From Tremella fuciformis (taxonomy: Eukaryota; Basidiomycota; Tremellomycetes; Tremellales; Tremellaceae), in NCBI GenBank assembly GCA_032768795.1, contig CP136496.1:1798001-1862000 (forward strand): a DNA stretch of 64,000 bases, read 5' to 3'. The position numbers and the translations under genes are program-made. Each line of letters starts with the position of its first letter. Within the stretch, counting starts at the first letter, position 1. Below are positions 25,257-37,018 of this stretch, piece by piece. The notes below the pieces were generated by a model. That model had not been told where the DNA came from. It saw only the letters and a list, made by a program, of their open reading frames with translations, and searched no databases.

Positions 25257-26330
25257 ATGGTGAGCAGCTCCCCTCAGCAGAGGCCGACCAAGCAGAGCTC
25301 ACGGCAGTCTCTCACTCCCCAAGCTCTGCGCCTGCTCTCGCGAGAGGTGGTGACACTGCGACAAGACCCGCCAGAAGGCGTGCGCATCGTGGTGGACGAA
25401 GATGATCTCACCGCAATGGAGGGCTGGGTACAGGGCCCGGGTGAGCTGTCTCGCACTCTTCTTGCGACAAGCTGACGAGTAGCGGGCACGCCATACGAGG
25501 GCGGCTTCTTCCGGATACACTTTGATTTTGGCCCAGAGTACCCGAACCTGCCCCCTAAATGTGAGATCATTGCACCTGTGCCCTTGTGTGAGGCGCTGAC
25601 GGCAGGCACCATGCTCACCAAGATCTTCCACCCGAATATGTCGAAGAGCGGCGAGATCTGTGTGGACACGCTGAAGAAAGGGTGGAAGAGGGAGTACGGC
25701 GTGGGGCACGTCCTCGTGGTGCGCCGCTGTGTGTGTGTATGGCTGAGTCCGGCTTATGGGCAGACAATCAAATGCTTGCTTATCTACCCTAATCCCGAGA
25801 GTGCGCTGGACGAGGAAGCGGGCAAACAGCTATTGGCGGACTACGAGGGGTACTGCAAGGTGCGTCTCTCCTTGCTTTTCCTCGACTTAGGCAAGAGACG
25901 CATTGCTGACGATCAGTACGCCAGGCTTATCACTTCCATCCACGCCACGCCCAAGGTCAGCTGGCCAGAGGTGGAGTACTGGGGTGACAGCTGATAGCAG
26001 GTCCCGCCTCCCGAGTTCAGAAACGCCGGGTCGTCAAGCAAAAAGTCGACCCTCGTCCCTGCACCCCCGGCACACCCCATCCCATCTTCATCCCGACCGC
26101 CAAGCTCCTCTGCATCAACAGCATCCGCTTCCGCCTCGCTGAAACCGTCTCCGCTGGGCACCCACGCCAAGCAGGAGACGTCGCCTGTCGTGGAGCAAGA
26201 TGGGAATATCCCTGATCCTCTCAAACCGCAGATGCAGGCGCAGATGCTGAAGGCGGCCACTGGCGGGGCGGCAAAGGCGCCCGTGGCCAAAGTGGCCAGC
26301 AAGGCCAAGCGGGGTCTGAAGCGTCTGTAG
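25257..26330 (+). CDS. UBE2S-type ubiquitin-conjugating enzyme (K11 chain-elongating E2)
   Basis: Six exons (25257-25440, 25483-25560, 25606-25718, 25764-25859, 25917-25955, 26001-26330) join in phase to 279 residues. The UBC fold shows [30 protein letters not shown], the HPN motif in [19 protein letters not shown] (Cys of GEICV is the catalytic residue), [23 protein letters not shown] and ARLITSIHA. These match UBE2S, which with the APC/C elongates K11-linked chains in mitosis. After the fold comes a Pro/Ser-rich linker and a basic end, KAKRGLKRL, which resembles the Leu-Arg tail through which UBE2S docks on the APC/C. Budding yeast lacks this E2, so its presence is informative. Confidence 0.93.
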
Positions 26331-26667
26331 GCGGTGCTTGAACGTACAAGCGTGAGGCAGGCGAGAGCTTTCGGCAGCTGAGGGGAGCTGCGTGGAGGGG
26401 AAGAGGGGCAGCTGAGGGGCAGACGGACATTGGATCTACATGTGCTTGTTTCTATAGTGGATGCAGTCGAGGGTAATGCAAGGTATGACTCGGAATCGCC
26501 GTCGACCAGAGAAAAAGCAGTCGCGAGGAGATCATCAGGGCGGTGTCCGAAGCTAGTCGCCCCACGGGGCATCCCACGGCGTAGCGTAGCACAGCACTCC
26601 GTCGTGTCTTTTGCTTCTCATTTCTCTTCTGTTCTCGTCTACGCTTGACAGTCTGGAGATACAGGAG
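26331..26667. other. Intergenic, 3' UTR and promoter
   Basis: About 340 bp between two same-strand genes. No coding or structural signal seen. Confidence 0.35.
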
Positions 26668-27575
26668 ATGTCCCTCCACACCGTCGTGCTCAATGCCGGT
26701 CGGCCCACACTAGACCCCACCAGCGGGGAAGAACACCTCGGCCCGCCCCAAGGTTATCCGGCAGACATCGAGCTCCGTATCCCGCCGACCGTGCATGGGC
26801 CCAAACGGACCGAGAAGCAGAAGGGGCGGGTGTGGGTGACAGATCACAGGATTGTCTTTGTGGGAGATGCCAGTACGAAGGGCCAGGCGCAGGGACAGTG
26901 GACGTTGGAGGTGCCGCATGTGCGTCTCTTCCCCTCCTCTCCGCCCTTCCGTACTTAACACCTCATCGCCACCCACCTTCTCCTCAGCTGGCTCGCTACT
27001 CTCTACTGCTATTGCCGCTCGCTGCTGTCCCTGCAACTCCCTGCTGCTCTTGCAGCTCGCCGCGCTCGCCGCGCTCATGACAGACATGCGTCCTCACATC
27101 CACCTTTCACCTGCCCACATTCAGCCCCAACCAAATCCTCATCACCTTCCTCCCATCTCCGTCTCCCTCCGCATCGGCCGATGGGAGCGGGGCATTGCCG
27201 CACCCCGGCCGAGGGGCGCACCTCGAGATCAAGCTCGTCGTGGGCGACGGCGCCGGGCACGGGGTGTGGAAACATATCGAAGGGCAGAGGGTGCGGTGGG
27301 AAGAGATGCGGTTGGAAGGGGAGCAGCTGCCCGCCTATGGTGGTTCCGCAAGCTCGGCTGGGCCGATGAGCTCGTCGGTCTATGGCGCGCCAGCGCCACC
27401 GACTCTGACAGGGGAGCAGCGGATGAAGGCTGAGATCCTGGCTGCTGGGCCTTCCACCTCGACAGCTGGAAGAGGGTGGGACGCCCCTCCTCCCTCTACG
27501 TCCTCTTCTCACCCGGACGGCCTGCCGGGGTACGACGATGCCTCTGCCCGCCCTCCACCGCCGGAAAAACGATAA
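26668..27575 (+). CDS. WBP2/GRAM-like protein (stress-induced UPF0664 type)
   Basis: Two exons (26668-26919 and 27084-27575) give 247 residues. The first part, MSLHTVVLNAGRP, then PKRTEKQKGRVWVTDHRIVFVGD and WTLEVPH, has the GRAM/PH-like pattern of WW-domain-binding protein 2 relatives: a short strand, a basic KGRVWVTDHRIVF strand, then the switch to the second half (LTSTFHLPTFSPNQILITF and a strand beginning HLEIKLVVGDGAGHGVWKH). The C-terminus is Pro/Ser-rich and ends PPPPEKR, with GYDDASARPPPP as a possible WW or SH3 ligand. The S. pombe counterpart is annotated only as a stress-induced protein. The intron is about 164 nt, longer than average. Confidence 0.75.
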
Positions 27576-27842
27576 GCCCCCTCTTTACAGCTTGAGCCCC
27601 GTTGTACTGTGTCCATGTAATCGTCATATGTGCATGCTAGGCATACAGAGGTCCCAAATCGAGCGAGCGCTGACGCTCTCTGCTAAAGCTACGTCTAGAT
27701 GTGAAAAGAACGGATGAGGCCGGCGGCAGTGGGCAGTGGGTATGGCGTGGCGTGCTATGGTACAGATCCAGCTTGGTGGATCGGGTGCGTATGGGAGATG
27801 GAATGTCCAGAAACACTACGTGGGTCGTAGAGATAGGTGGTC

Positions 27843-28896
27843 TCACATCTTGCGGTACGTGCAGCACGCCACGACGTACGGCAGGACGGAGAGGGTGGTC
27901 AGGGCGAACGACACCCACACGAGGTCTGTCATCAGCTCTGACACTCAGCAGCACTGAGAATGCTCACAGAGAGAGGCACCTGCGGTGGTGTAGATCCCGA
28001 GCAGGGCGCCGTGCTCGACTTTGACAATCTTGAGCCAGTCGTCTTTGGCAATGATGGCCGTCCACATGGCTGCGCCGCTGCACGTCAGCTACGAGTCTAC
28101 CCTGATGCTGGAGGGACGGACATCATCATGAAGAGCGCGCCGATACCGGACGAGATGGCCGCGACAAAGAACAGCAGGCGGGCCTTGAAGACGCCCGTGA
28201 TGAGCGCGACAAGGGCAAAGACCGAACCGACCTGGGGTCAGGTACATGAGGGTGGGTGAAGGAGCGGGAGACGCACAAAAATCATGGCGCTGCCTGCGCG
28301 GGTGAGACCGTGGTTGAGCGAGTTGTCCTTGAATGTGGATGTGGGGATGATCTGGATGACGGCGGCCTTGTACTTTGACGGCGTGTCGGCGACGATCTGG
28401 TTGAGGGGTTCCATGGGGTAGGCAAAGGTGGTGGCGTTGCAGATGCCGGTGCCGGTTTTCTGGTATGCGCAGGCGTCTGGGAGTGAGCACGAGCACGAGC
28501 GAAGCGAGTGCGAGTGCGAGGGAACATGAAGCGAGTCGAAGACGAGCTCGGGAGAAAGGGCCGAGGAGGGTGGTGGGGAATGGGGGAGCAGAGCGAGCCC
28601 ATCGTTTGAGAGGGCGGGGGAGAAGAGGAAGACCCACTGTACAAGCCATAGCGATAAGTCTGCCTCAACCCCAGACTCGCACCAAGCTTATCATTCTTCG
28701 AATCATACAGCCCCGCAGCGGTCACGTTCTTGGCCGTGACATAGGCATTGCCAAATGCCGAGACGTCGACCTTGGCCATATAGATGCCGCTGGTGACTGC
28801 GCCGCTGGAGATCTGGCCAATGTGCGCAAAGACGAGCATGATGATGCTCATGGCGGACAGGGCGGTCGCGCCGTACACGCAGTACTCGCCGCGCAT
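27843..28896 (-). CDS. Sur7/PalI-family four-helix membrane protein
   Basis: Five exons (28638-28896, 28277-28476, 28122-28231, 27980-28077, 27843-27925) join in phase to 249 residues. The order is a first membrane helix near the N-terminus (ATALSAMSIIMLVFAHIG), a long extracellular loop with GLYDSKNDKLGASLGLRQ, YRYGLYNACAYQKTGTG and ICNATTFAYP, then three more helices (GSVFALVALITGVF, LLFFVAAISSGIGALFMMI and VWVSFALTTLSVLPYVVA). A long first loop containing cysteines followed by three clustered helices is the Sur7/PalI (claudin-like) plan. In yeasts such proteins mark eisosomes or act in ambient-pH sensing as Rim9/PalI. The window also carries RIM101, but I cannot tell which subfamily this is. 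The first intron is about 160 nt. Confidence 0.82.
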
Positions 28897-29592
28897 CTTC
28901 CTAGTCGTCTGGCTGCTGCTCTAGTCGAGAGAGAGATGAGCACGGGGTGGGATGGGATGAGGAAAGAAGCAGGCGGCGTGTGGCGTGGCGTGATGGGGAG
29001 ATGGATGGGGAGATGGACACGGGGGTTGCAGAGGGGGAGGGGAGATAAGAAGATGAAGAGATATTCTTTCCCACTGTCCAGCTCGTTACAGTCCAGCTAC
29101 TGCCCAGCTGACCTCGCGGCTAGCCCAGACCAGTCGAGAGAAAAGATGCTGCTAGGAAGAGAGAGAGAGACAGCTAGGAAAGAGAGACACTAGGGAAAGC
29201 GGAAGAGGGAAGCGCGTTTTTACGCCGAGTACAACAACGAAACACGGGTATCTCAGGCACCAAACCCTCTTCTCTCTCTCTCTCCCTCTTCTCTGCTTAG
29301 CTGCCCTACTCGCCGGGAGCTTGCAGCGGCTAACTCGAATCTACCTACCCTCGCCAAGCATCGCGGCTCGGCTGTATGTAGCACGGCATGCATAGTCTAA
29401 AGCAGATGGATGGGTAAAATGCAGCGTAGTGTACCGTAGCTCAATCGCAAGAAAGCAATGTCAGACCATATCGTCCCCCCTCCCATGTTGTCGTTTGGCA
29501 GACACACTATGCGCGTCTTTACGCTGACGCCGGCGCCGAGAGGGCGTCGACGGGCGCGAGGAAGACGAGCTCAGCGTGGCCGCTGCCTCACT
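28897..29592. other. Intergenic with CT-rich microsatellite
   Basis: About 700 bp upstream of the Sur7-like gene. It carries GA-rich tracts (29157-29190) and a polypyrimidine CT repeat around 29265-29297, of a kind common in fungal promoters. No gene found. Confidence 0.4.
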
Positions 29593-32113
29593 TCATCTCT
29601 CTGGCTGACGATCCCTATCCCTATCCCGCTCGCGCTCGCCGTCCCGCCGACCGGGAGCCTCGGCACTGCCCCGTCGGCGGCCTAGCAGGGTAGGACCCGA
29701 TGCCGTCGAGCCGGAACTGGCACTGGGTCCAACGCCGACACCCGCGCCGGGGAGGTCGGAGGGTGACCCATTGCCGTTACCCCCACCTGGGGCAGCATCA
29801 GACTTGGCAAAGAAGAAGTCTGTCACCGAGCCACTACTCATGAGCTCACCCACTAACACACTAAAGAGGACTCACCTGAATGTCCGCGGCAGCTTGTTCT
29901 TGCCATTCTCACTCTCGGCGTCGGCGCCATAATCCTCTTCCCTGCTAACATCAAAGCTGCCTTCTCCCCTGGGCGTACCCGACCCGCTCGCACCGCCATT
30001 ATACACCCCCGCGCGCTTAGCCTTCTGGGCCTTTTCGCGCATGGCGCGTTTCCGCCGCGCAGTGACGCTGTCACTGAATAGCGGGAGTATATACCGCTCG
30101 TCCAGCGCGGTAAACCACTGTCCATCCTTGAACAGCTCGCCAGGCTTGTTGGAGCCTGCCGCCGAGCCGGCCTCTTCCCCGCCGTACGGGTCGAGCGGGT
30201 GGGCAGACGGCAGAGGTTCCTCGCCGTCCGACTCGTCCGAGTTGGTGCTGAAGCCCGATCGTGACACCTGCGACGCTTGGCGCTGAGGCGGCGGGCGGAT
30301 GCCGAGGGGCCCAGAGGTCCGGCGTGGCCCAGAGGTGTGTCCGCGGTAGCTGGGACCGAGGTATGGCGAGTCGATGTTAGAGTGCATGTCGATATCGTCG
30401 ACGCCGTCGTCGGCGTACATCCCACGCCCGTTCTGCGCGGCATATCGTCGACTGCCGGGCCCCATCTGCAGTGCCAGGTTGCCCGCATACGACGTCCACC
30501 CTTCTTCCTCATCGGTCGAGGCATCTTCATCTTCGACGCCAACGCGGATACCGAGCACTTCGAGCATCCTCGCGGTGGTGCCACCAAAGACGATGACCGT
30601 GAGCACGACGACGACGAGGACGGTGGTGCGCAGGGCCTCGGCGTTGTCTCCCTCGATACCCGCGGCAAGGGCGACGCCGACGGCACCCCTGAGTCCGGCC
30701 CAGAACAGCATCATCTGATACGAGTGCGGCAGCTCCTCGTGCCTCTGGCCGCGTGTGTGGTAGATCCAGTTGATGAGCTCGGAGAGCGGGAAGACGGCGG
30801 CGTATCGCGACGCCATGACGGCAATGGCCGACACGAGGATGAAGAGCGGCTTGAAGACCTGCACGTCCTGCGTGAAGAGGTTCAGTCCGAGGTAGATGAA
30901 GATAAAGTTCTCGGACAGCTGAGCCAGTACGGCAAACATGTATTTGGTGGTCTTTTGGGTTCGGCGCGACATGGTGTGGTAGGCATAGTGCTTGAGCGTG
31001 ATGCCGCAGAAGAGGAGGGACACGATGCCGCTCATGGAGAGGCCGTTGGAGAAAAAGTACGACGTATACGCGACGAGAGCGACGAGACAGCTCTCGATGT
31101 GGGGGTAGGTCGAGAGATGGCTGTGCTTGAGGCCGAGGGAGCAGGCGAGGCCGAAGGCCACGCCCAGGGCCATGGACACTAGGAAGGAGAAGAGGAAGAT
31201 GCCCACGCCGTGGAAGAGCGACGAGAGGTAGATGTCCTCGCCGTGGAACTGGGAGAGGGTTCTGCCATCAGTACGCGTTCGCGCTGCTGCTAGATGAGGG
31301 GACTCACTCGTACATGACGATGGAGACGGCGTCATTGAGAATACTCTCGCCAAAGATGACCGAGTAAAGCTTGGGGTCCACCTTGGCCGTGTTGAATATA
31401 GCCAGGATCGTCACGGGGTCCGTGGCGGACAGGGTCGAGCCAAAGATGAGGCACTCGAGGAGGGTAAACTTGAGGCCCTCCAAGCCGAGGAACGACCAGA
31501 TGTACACCAGCACGCCGATGCCGACGGCCGAGATAAACGTGCCGAGAAAGGCGAATGTGAGGATGACGCCAAAGTTGCGAAAGAAGTTTTCCTAGAATCG
31601 GATCAGCCAAGACGGGGTGGGTGGGTGGGGGGTGGGTGGCGGGTGGTGGGAAGAGGGGGGCGGGTGGTGGCAAGGTGGGGAGGGGAGGACGCACCTGCTT
31701 GAGCTCATAGCCCGAGTTTAGGATGATGGGCGGCAAGACGAGGTTGAAGAACAGGGTGTGCTTGAACGACTGAGAATGAGCGCCTCGTCCTTGGCCGAAT
31801 AGGGAAGTGGCCCACCAGCATCTCGCGGATCATGTGGCCCGGACTGAGCCGGATGATGAGGCCCACCACCATGCCAGCAAAGATCGACACGACGGTCTCG
31901 TGCACCGCGCGAATACGCTTGATCTGGAGGTAGTAGGAAGTGACGAGCGCGCCGATCAGCAGGAGGCAGAGGATGCACAGGCCCCATCTGGGAGTGAGCG
32001 AGCTGGGCGAGGGGCAAGGGGGAGAGGAAGAGAGAGACGCACGACGCATAGAACTCCTCGTCGGCAGGGGTGGTCGTATCCCCCGTAGGAGGCGCAGTGA
32101 TGGGCGTCGACAT
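29593..32113 (-). CDS. NHX1: Endosomal Na+/H+ exchanger (Nhx1/NHE6-type)
   Basis: Cation/proton antiporter of endosomes and vacuole that sets lumenal pH and salt tolerance. Six exons (32043-32113, 31816-31987, 31695-31769, 31308-31591, 29876-31261, 29593-29836) give 743 residues. Visible CPA1 landmarks: VHETVVSIFAGMVVGLIIR, FFNLVLPPIILNSGYEL (the amiloride-site helix), ISAVGIGVLVYIW, the ion-binding helix GSTLSATDPVTILAIF, FGESILNDAVSIVMYE, FMFAVLAQLSENFIFIYLG-like helix and GLRGAVGVALA. The C-terminal 330 residues are cytosolic, acidic and disordered, ending in an Arg/Asp/Glu repeat (GERERDRDRDRQPER). The last intron uses a GAG acceptor. It is tandem with the TAF12 gene. Confidence 0.95.
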
Positions 32114-32747
32114 GGTCCCGGGGGGGCGGGGGGCAGAGGGGAAGCAGGTGGAGGATCAGGTGCTGTGCGCGAATGAGCCAAGGGAAGGGAAGAGGGCCGA
32201 GGAGGGGCGGCCTTTCTGACGCCAGAGCTGTCCAGTCGAGTGTTGCCAGATTGTCTACGTCGGGAGTCCACAGCGAGCACAGATGCTACGACTGAGCGGC
32301 GCCGAAAGGAGGCAGGTGCCCGGGTAGAAGACGGAGGGCCCGCCTGGCGCGCGGTCGTGCTGCTCTCCTGCTCTGCTGCGGTCCAGCTCGTGCGGTCGTA
32401 AGCTCCAAGTCCGGACAGTGGGCCGTGACAATTGGACAGAAGAGATGAAGTCTAAGAGAGGGAGAGGAAGAGAGATAATGGCGCGTGAATGTAGCTGCGC
32501 CCCGTCGTCGGATGGAGGAAGGTGTGTCACGCGGCAAGTACAAAGGGTTCACCGACTTAGCCGAAAAAGCAATTCATCCAGGCTGATACAACGATTATGT
32601 ATGCTGGGAGGGCTAGTGTACGAATAACGTAGGTATGTATGAGTGACAAATGATCAATGCAGGTAGGTAGTGTGGGGCAGATGGGAGGACACAACAGTGC
32701 AGCGGGCAGGGCGGCTCCAAGCTCAAGATCCAGTGTGAGGGGAGGGG
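32114..32747. other. Intergenic, promoter of NHX1 and 3' end of TAF12
   Basis: About 630 bp. No coding signature, repeat or RNA gene seen. Confidence 0.35.
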
Positions 32748-35700
32748 TCACGCCGACAAACCCTCGCCGTTGGGCAAGGCAGCAATGACTTTTGCTTCTT
32801 CCTTCTCCTTGCGCCAGGTCGCCCGCGCCTCCGTGACGGCCTTGAGACGGGCCGCTCGGTGTTGTGTGACGGGCGGTCGGCGGGATGTGCGGGATTGATC
32901 GAATCTGATCTGATCAGACGAGAATCCAGGGATGGTCCGTCCGAAGAGTAATTCTTCGACGTCAGCGTTCAACAAGGTGCAAGTGAACAAGCCTCACCAT
33001 AAGCCAGCTGGACATCTTTACGATCGATGGTCGACGACTTGCGATGCCTCGCAAGGTCTATGCTGATCTGGCAGACGGTATCCGTTTGCTCGTCGGCGAG
33101 ATTGAGGAAGAGCTTAAGGTCAGCCTCACTCTCGCTTTGCAGCCCCCGCGCGAGTCTCACCGTCTCCACCTCATGGTCCAGCACAAGAGCCTTGTCTACC
33201 GCATCCGCCAGTTCCTGTACCTTCCGCTTCTTCTGACCGGGCAGACCACTCCCTTCTCCCCCAAGACCAGCCTTGCTCTTATCGGCTTTCGACGCCTCAT
33301 CCATTCCCAGGCCCAGAATAGCGGTCGTAGTCTCCTCAACCGCCGCGCGCAGACCATCAGGAAGTCTTTCCATCAAAACATCACCGACAACGCGATCGCT
33401 ACCCATCCTCGCCGCGAGGGTCCCTCGGCCACCATGTCTGATCGGGGTTTGCCACGTCTTGAGCTTCTCGATCAGGGCTTGATCGTGCTCGGCGCTAGGC
33501 GCCCACGTTTTCTGGGCGAAGAGCGATCCCGTCTTGTCCGAGACGTAGGTCTCTTCGTGAGTTCTGACCTGACTCGGCAGGGTGCGTTGACCGGGCTGGG
33601 AGTTGAGAGACGCGATGAACATGGCTGGGGACGGTGAGGCACCTGACCCGCCTGTCATCCCTGGGGCGACCGCCATCTGACCGGCATTCTGTGATGCACT
33701 CGCCGCAAGAGCGGCGGCAGCAGCCTGGGCAGCCTGTTCGGGAGGCATGCCTGCCTGCTGCATCTGCTGAATGGCGATTGCCCTTGCTGTCGCTTGCGCC
33801 TGCGCTTGAGCCTGAGCTTGCGCAAGAGCTGCTGCCGGCTGCTGAGGCACACCGGCCGCTGAGGGGGGTCGGGGCGATCCTGCAGCGGCTGCCGCCCCGA
33901 CCGCTTGACCGGCTTGTGCAGCCGCCTGCACGAGATTGCGTTGTCGATTGGCAGGAATGTGAAGGTTCTGCGAGACATTGTTGGGCATCGGGAAATTGCC
34001 GTTCTGCCCCGGCATGCCTTGATTCGCAGGGCGAGGTGTTGAGGGACCGCCGACATGTGGCGACTGACCGGCCGCTTGGGCCTGAGCCTGTTGGGCAAGC
34101 TGCTGTTGAACTGACTGGTGTTGCGCTTGCTGAAGCATGGTCATGTAGTGATTCCGAAGATCAGGGCGCTGCGAGTCAACTTCGACATTCGAGCGACAGC
34201 CAATAAAAACGACTGACCGAAGCGAACAGAGCCTCCCGTTGCACCTCTGGCATCGTGGCGAGCTTCTGCAAAGCCGAGTTGTTCCATTTGACGGGTCTAG
34301 GAGGCGCCTGGCCAGGCATAACTCCTTGTTGTGGCCTAGGCGACCCATACTGCCCATTCACCATGTTGACCTGCTGCTGAGGATCCATCATCGCCTGCTG
34401 TCCGACGTTTGTCATCCCGCCCATCTGCATACCGGCAACCTGCTGTTGCTGCTGTTGCTGTTGCATTCTCGCCTGGGCCTGCGCCTGAGCCGCCATGACC
34501 TGCGCCTGGTTTGGCATCTGTCCCTGCATCTGCTGGGGCGGCCGGCCCTGCATGGCTTGCAGTTGGCGCATCTGGAGCTGCTGCTGCATCGCCGCGTTTA
34601 GCTGGGAGTTCTGCTGAGCGGCAGCATTCGCAAGTGCCTGCGCAAATTGTTGTTGCTGCTGAACCGGCATGTTCGCTTTCTGCTGCTGCTGCTGTTGTTG
34701 TGCCTGCAGCGATGCAAGATGTTGTTGCGCAAGGGCGACCTGAGCCGGGTCGAGCCCCTGCTGAATAGGCGGCCGGGGTTGGACGTGCGAGATGGAATGA
34801 GCGAGATTATTTTGAAGGATATGGGTGGCCTGCTCGGCGCGATGTCGCTCCAGCTGGGCTTTGCCCTCTGGCGTCGCGAGGAGATTGCGGAACTGGCTGT
34901 CAATTTCGGCTTGAATGGTGACGAGCGGGGGACTCACAGCCTTCTCGAGGTCCGGGGTCATGCCGCCGCTCTGGTGCATCTGCAAGAGCTGGGGGAACTT
35001 TTCGATCAAGGTGTTGGCTTGAATCTGGCCCATCTGGCTCATCTGATTCGGCATACCCCCCGGAACGCCATTGGGAACGGGCGTGGGGCCGCGATGCGGC
35101 GGGACGCCATTGGGGTTAGGAGAACGATGGACCATCTGGGGATTGGCGACGGCCTGGTTGAGCGGGGACGACTGTGGGGGCTGTTGGGGCGAGGCGACCA
35201 TGCGCTGCTGGGCAACCTGCGCCTGGGCCTGCGCTTGTGCTTGTGCTTGTGCTTGCGCCTGCGCCTGGACCTGCGCGGCGAGCTGAGCCTGTATCTGGAC
35301 CTGCTGGAGGTGCTGCTGTTGCTGCTGGGGCGTCATCTGTGGCGGATACTGCTGCTACGATCATCAGCGCGGATCTGATAAGATGCGCGAGCTTGGGAAA
35401 TGCAGCAAGGATAGGATGGAGGAGGACAAGGCCCACCTGCGGCATGCCCTGCGGCATCATTTGCATGTTGACGACGTGCGGACTCTGTGCGACCTGCTGG
35501 GGAGGCGGCGCCTGCTGCTGCTGCTGCTGTGGCGGTGGAGGAGGAGGACGCACGGCCTGCTGCTGCTGCATCGGCATCCCCTGCTGACCAGCTGGTTGCG
35601 GCGGCGGCGGCGGCCTCGCGCCATTCTGCTGCTGCTGCTGCTGGGCCTGGGCGTTGCGCTGCGCCTGGGTGGTCTTGAGCAGCTGCGCGAGCTTGGTCTT

Positions 35701-35823
35701 GAGCACGACGTTCTTGCGCTCCTCGGGCAGCTGCTTCTCCGCGTCGGTGAGGATGTTGGGGAACCGCTGCAGGATCGCCTCGGGGGTTGTGGTGGACGAC
35801 CCCGACCCGGTTGGCGCGGCCAT
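32748..35823 (-). CDS. TAF12: Taf12: TFIID/SAGA histone-fold subunit with long Q-rich N-terminus
   Basis: Four exons (35437-35823, 34218-35354, 32998-34168, 32748-32953) join in phase to 966 residues. The C-terminus carries the H2B-like histone fold of Taf12: KKRKVQELADAVDK, the second helix with DLKLFLNLADEQTDTVCQIS, LARHRKSSTIDRKDVQLAYE, then GRTIPGF and a basic tail. The 800 residues before it are Gln/Pro/Ala/Met-rich with repeated QAQAQ and poly-Q blocks, a common pattern for fungal activator-contacting subunits. A conserved helical patch (KFPQLLQMHQSGGMTPDLEKAV) and the segment TWQTPIRHGGRGTLAARMGSDRVV precede the fold. The last intron uses AAG after CTGACGTCG. Taf12 pairs with Taf4 in TFIID and Ada1 in SAGA. 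Confidence 0.92.
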
Positions 35824-36297
35824 TTTTCGTCGATGCCGGCGTGAGCGGCGAAGACGCTGGTGGGAGAGGGACAGGAGACGCTATGAGGGCATCGGGATGG
35901 CGGTGTGGGAGTGGATTGGAGGTGGATGCGCAGAGAGGAGGTGTGGATGAAAGAGAAGAACGGACGTTGAAAGAACGGCCGATCGGAGAGGTGAAGGCAG
36001 ACCGCCACTACGACACCAATGGTTTCATGAGTCTTCGCCCTCGGCTCGACGGTTGTGCATGCAAGCCTGTGCATCGTAGCCAGGTCGGATGAGAGGGGGA
36101 GCGCGGCGTGCAGGTGGTCATCATATGCATGGTATCGTTACAACGGGCCCGAGACGTGTGATCACATATTTCAGCGAGCCGTCCGTGCGAACCACCCGCC
36201 GCTGCACGGCAGCAGTCGTCGATCTGCCAATCATCACTGGCGATGCTCTGCAGTCTCTTAGACCAGTTCCTGACTCTCGTCAATCCTGGTCGACATG
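35824..36297. other. Intergenic, promoter of TAF12 and 3' end of LSM6
   Basis: About 470 bp between two minus-strand genes. Nothing recognisable in it. Confidence 0.35.
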
Positions 36298-36797
36298 CTA
36301 TAGCTCCTCCAGTGCCGAAATGTATAGCACTGAGGCATCAGCCTCGTTCTCTTTTGCTACAGAAGAGCGACTGACCATTGTTGCCGCGCAAGAAGCAGTC
36401 GCCGTACTCTGCCGTCTTGCGGCCATTAGCGTACTCTTCAGTCTCCTCGAGGGCGACGTTCATGTAGCCGTCCAGGCAGGTGAGAAGGCCTGTCGTCAGC
36501 GATTTGGACTATCTGCTTCGAGTTGATCTGCCGATGATGCCACAAGCCTCGCGCATCCGGCCGACGGAATACCACTCCGCTATATCCCACTGCCAGATTT
36601 GGAGAGGGGAGACAGGCAGCAACTCCGCCTCGGCCATGACGCATTGCACAAGACGACTCACCATGATAGTCGATCCCGCTGCCCACTCGGACTTTGACGC
36701 GCTTCCCGACGATATTCTTCAAAAAGTCGGACGGCGATCCGGCAATGGGGGCCTTCTCCTCGCCGTTGGCCTCTGGCTCGGGGCTCTGCGAGTCCAT
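36298..36797 (-). CDS. LSM6: Lsm6, U6 snRNA/mRNA-decay Sm-like protein
   Basis: Subunit of the Lsm1-7 and Lsm2-8 rings that bind oligoadenylated mRNA 3' ends and U6 snRNA. Three exons (36662-36797, 36376-36489, 36298-36329) give 93 residues. After a 20-residue acidic N-terminus the Sm1 motif reads SDFLKNIVGKRVKVRV, GSGIDYHGLLTCLDGYMNVALEETEEY, and the Sm2 motif YGDCFLRGNNVLYISA. The DFL start, GxDYxG and the FLRGNNVLYIS end are typical of Lsm6. The first intron is about 170 nt. The promoter is shared with the divergent Cbf1-like gene. Confidence 0.96.
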
Positions 36798-36946
36798 GGC
36801 GGTGAGTTGTAAAAGGTACAGCGACGATCACAGTCTGCGGCTGTCGAGAGAAGGGGAGGGGCGTCTGGGTGATGCTGACGTGGCTTATTCAAGCGTGTGA
36901 TAACCCTTCTTTCCTCTTCCACAACAAAGGTTCGACGATCAAGTGG

Positions 36947-36965
36947 GTCACATGATCATCACATG
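36947..36965. promoter_or_regulatory. Two tandem Cbf1-consensus sites (RTCACRTG)
   Basis: GTCACATG at 36947-36954 and ATCACATG at 36958-36965, an 11-nt tandem, both matching the known Cbf1 consensus RTCACRTG exactly. They lie 54-72 bp before the ATG of the Cbf1-like bHLH gene and in the shared promoter with LSM6. Confidence 0.6.
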
Positions 36966-37018
36966 ATCCTCCTCCTCCCTCCACTTGAGAAGTCCACCCG
37001 GCGCCCCCCAGAAAGGTC

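Noticed and set aside
30277..31182. 301-codon plus-strand frame opposite NHX1
   Set aside because: Charged low-complexity shadow with no motif; the minus strand encodes transmembrane helices and conserved exchanger motifs.
34430..35660. CAG/GCC repeat tract considered as a microsatellite or mobile repeat
   Set aside because: It is in frame and encodes the poly-Gln/Ala N-terminus of Taf12, imperfect and codon-mixed, as in other fungal Taf12 proteins.
36926..36945. GGTTCGA word resembling a tRNA B-box
   Set aside because: The following bases do not complete the B-box consensus, and no cloverleaf or A-box is found nearby.
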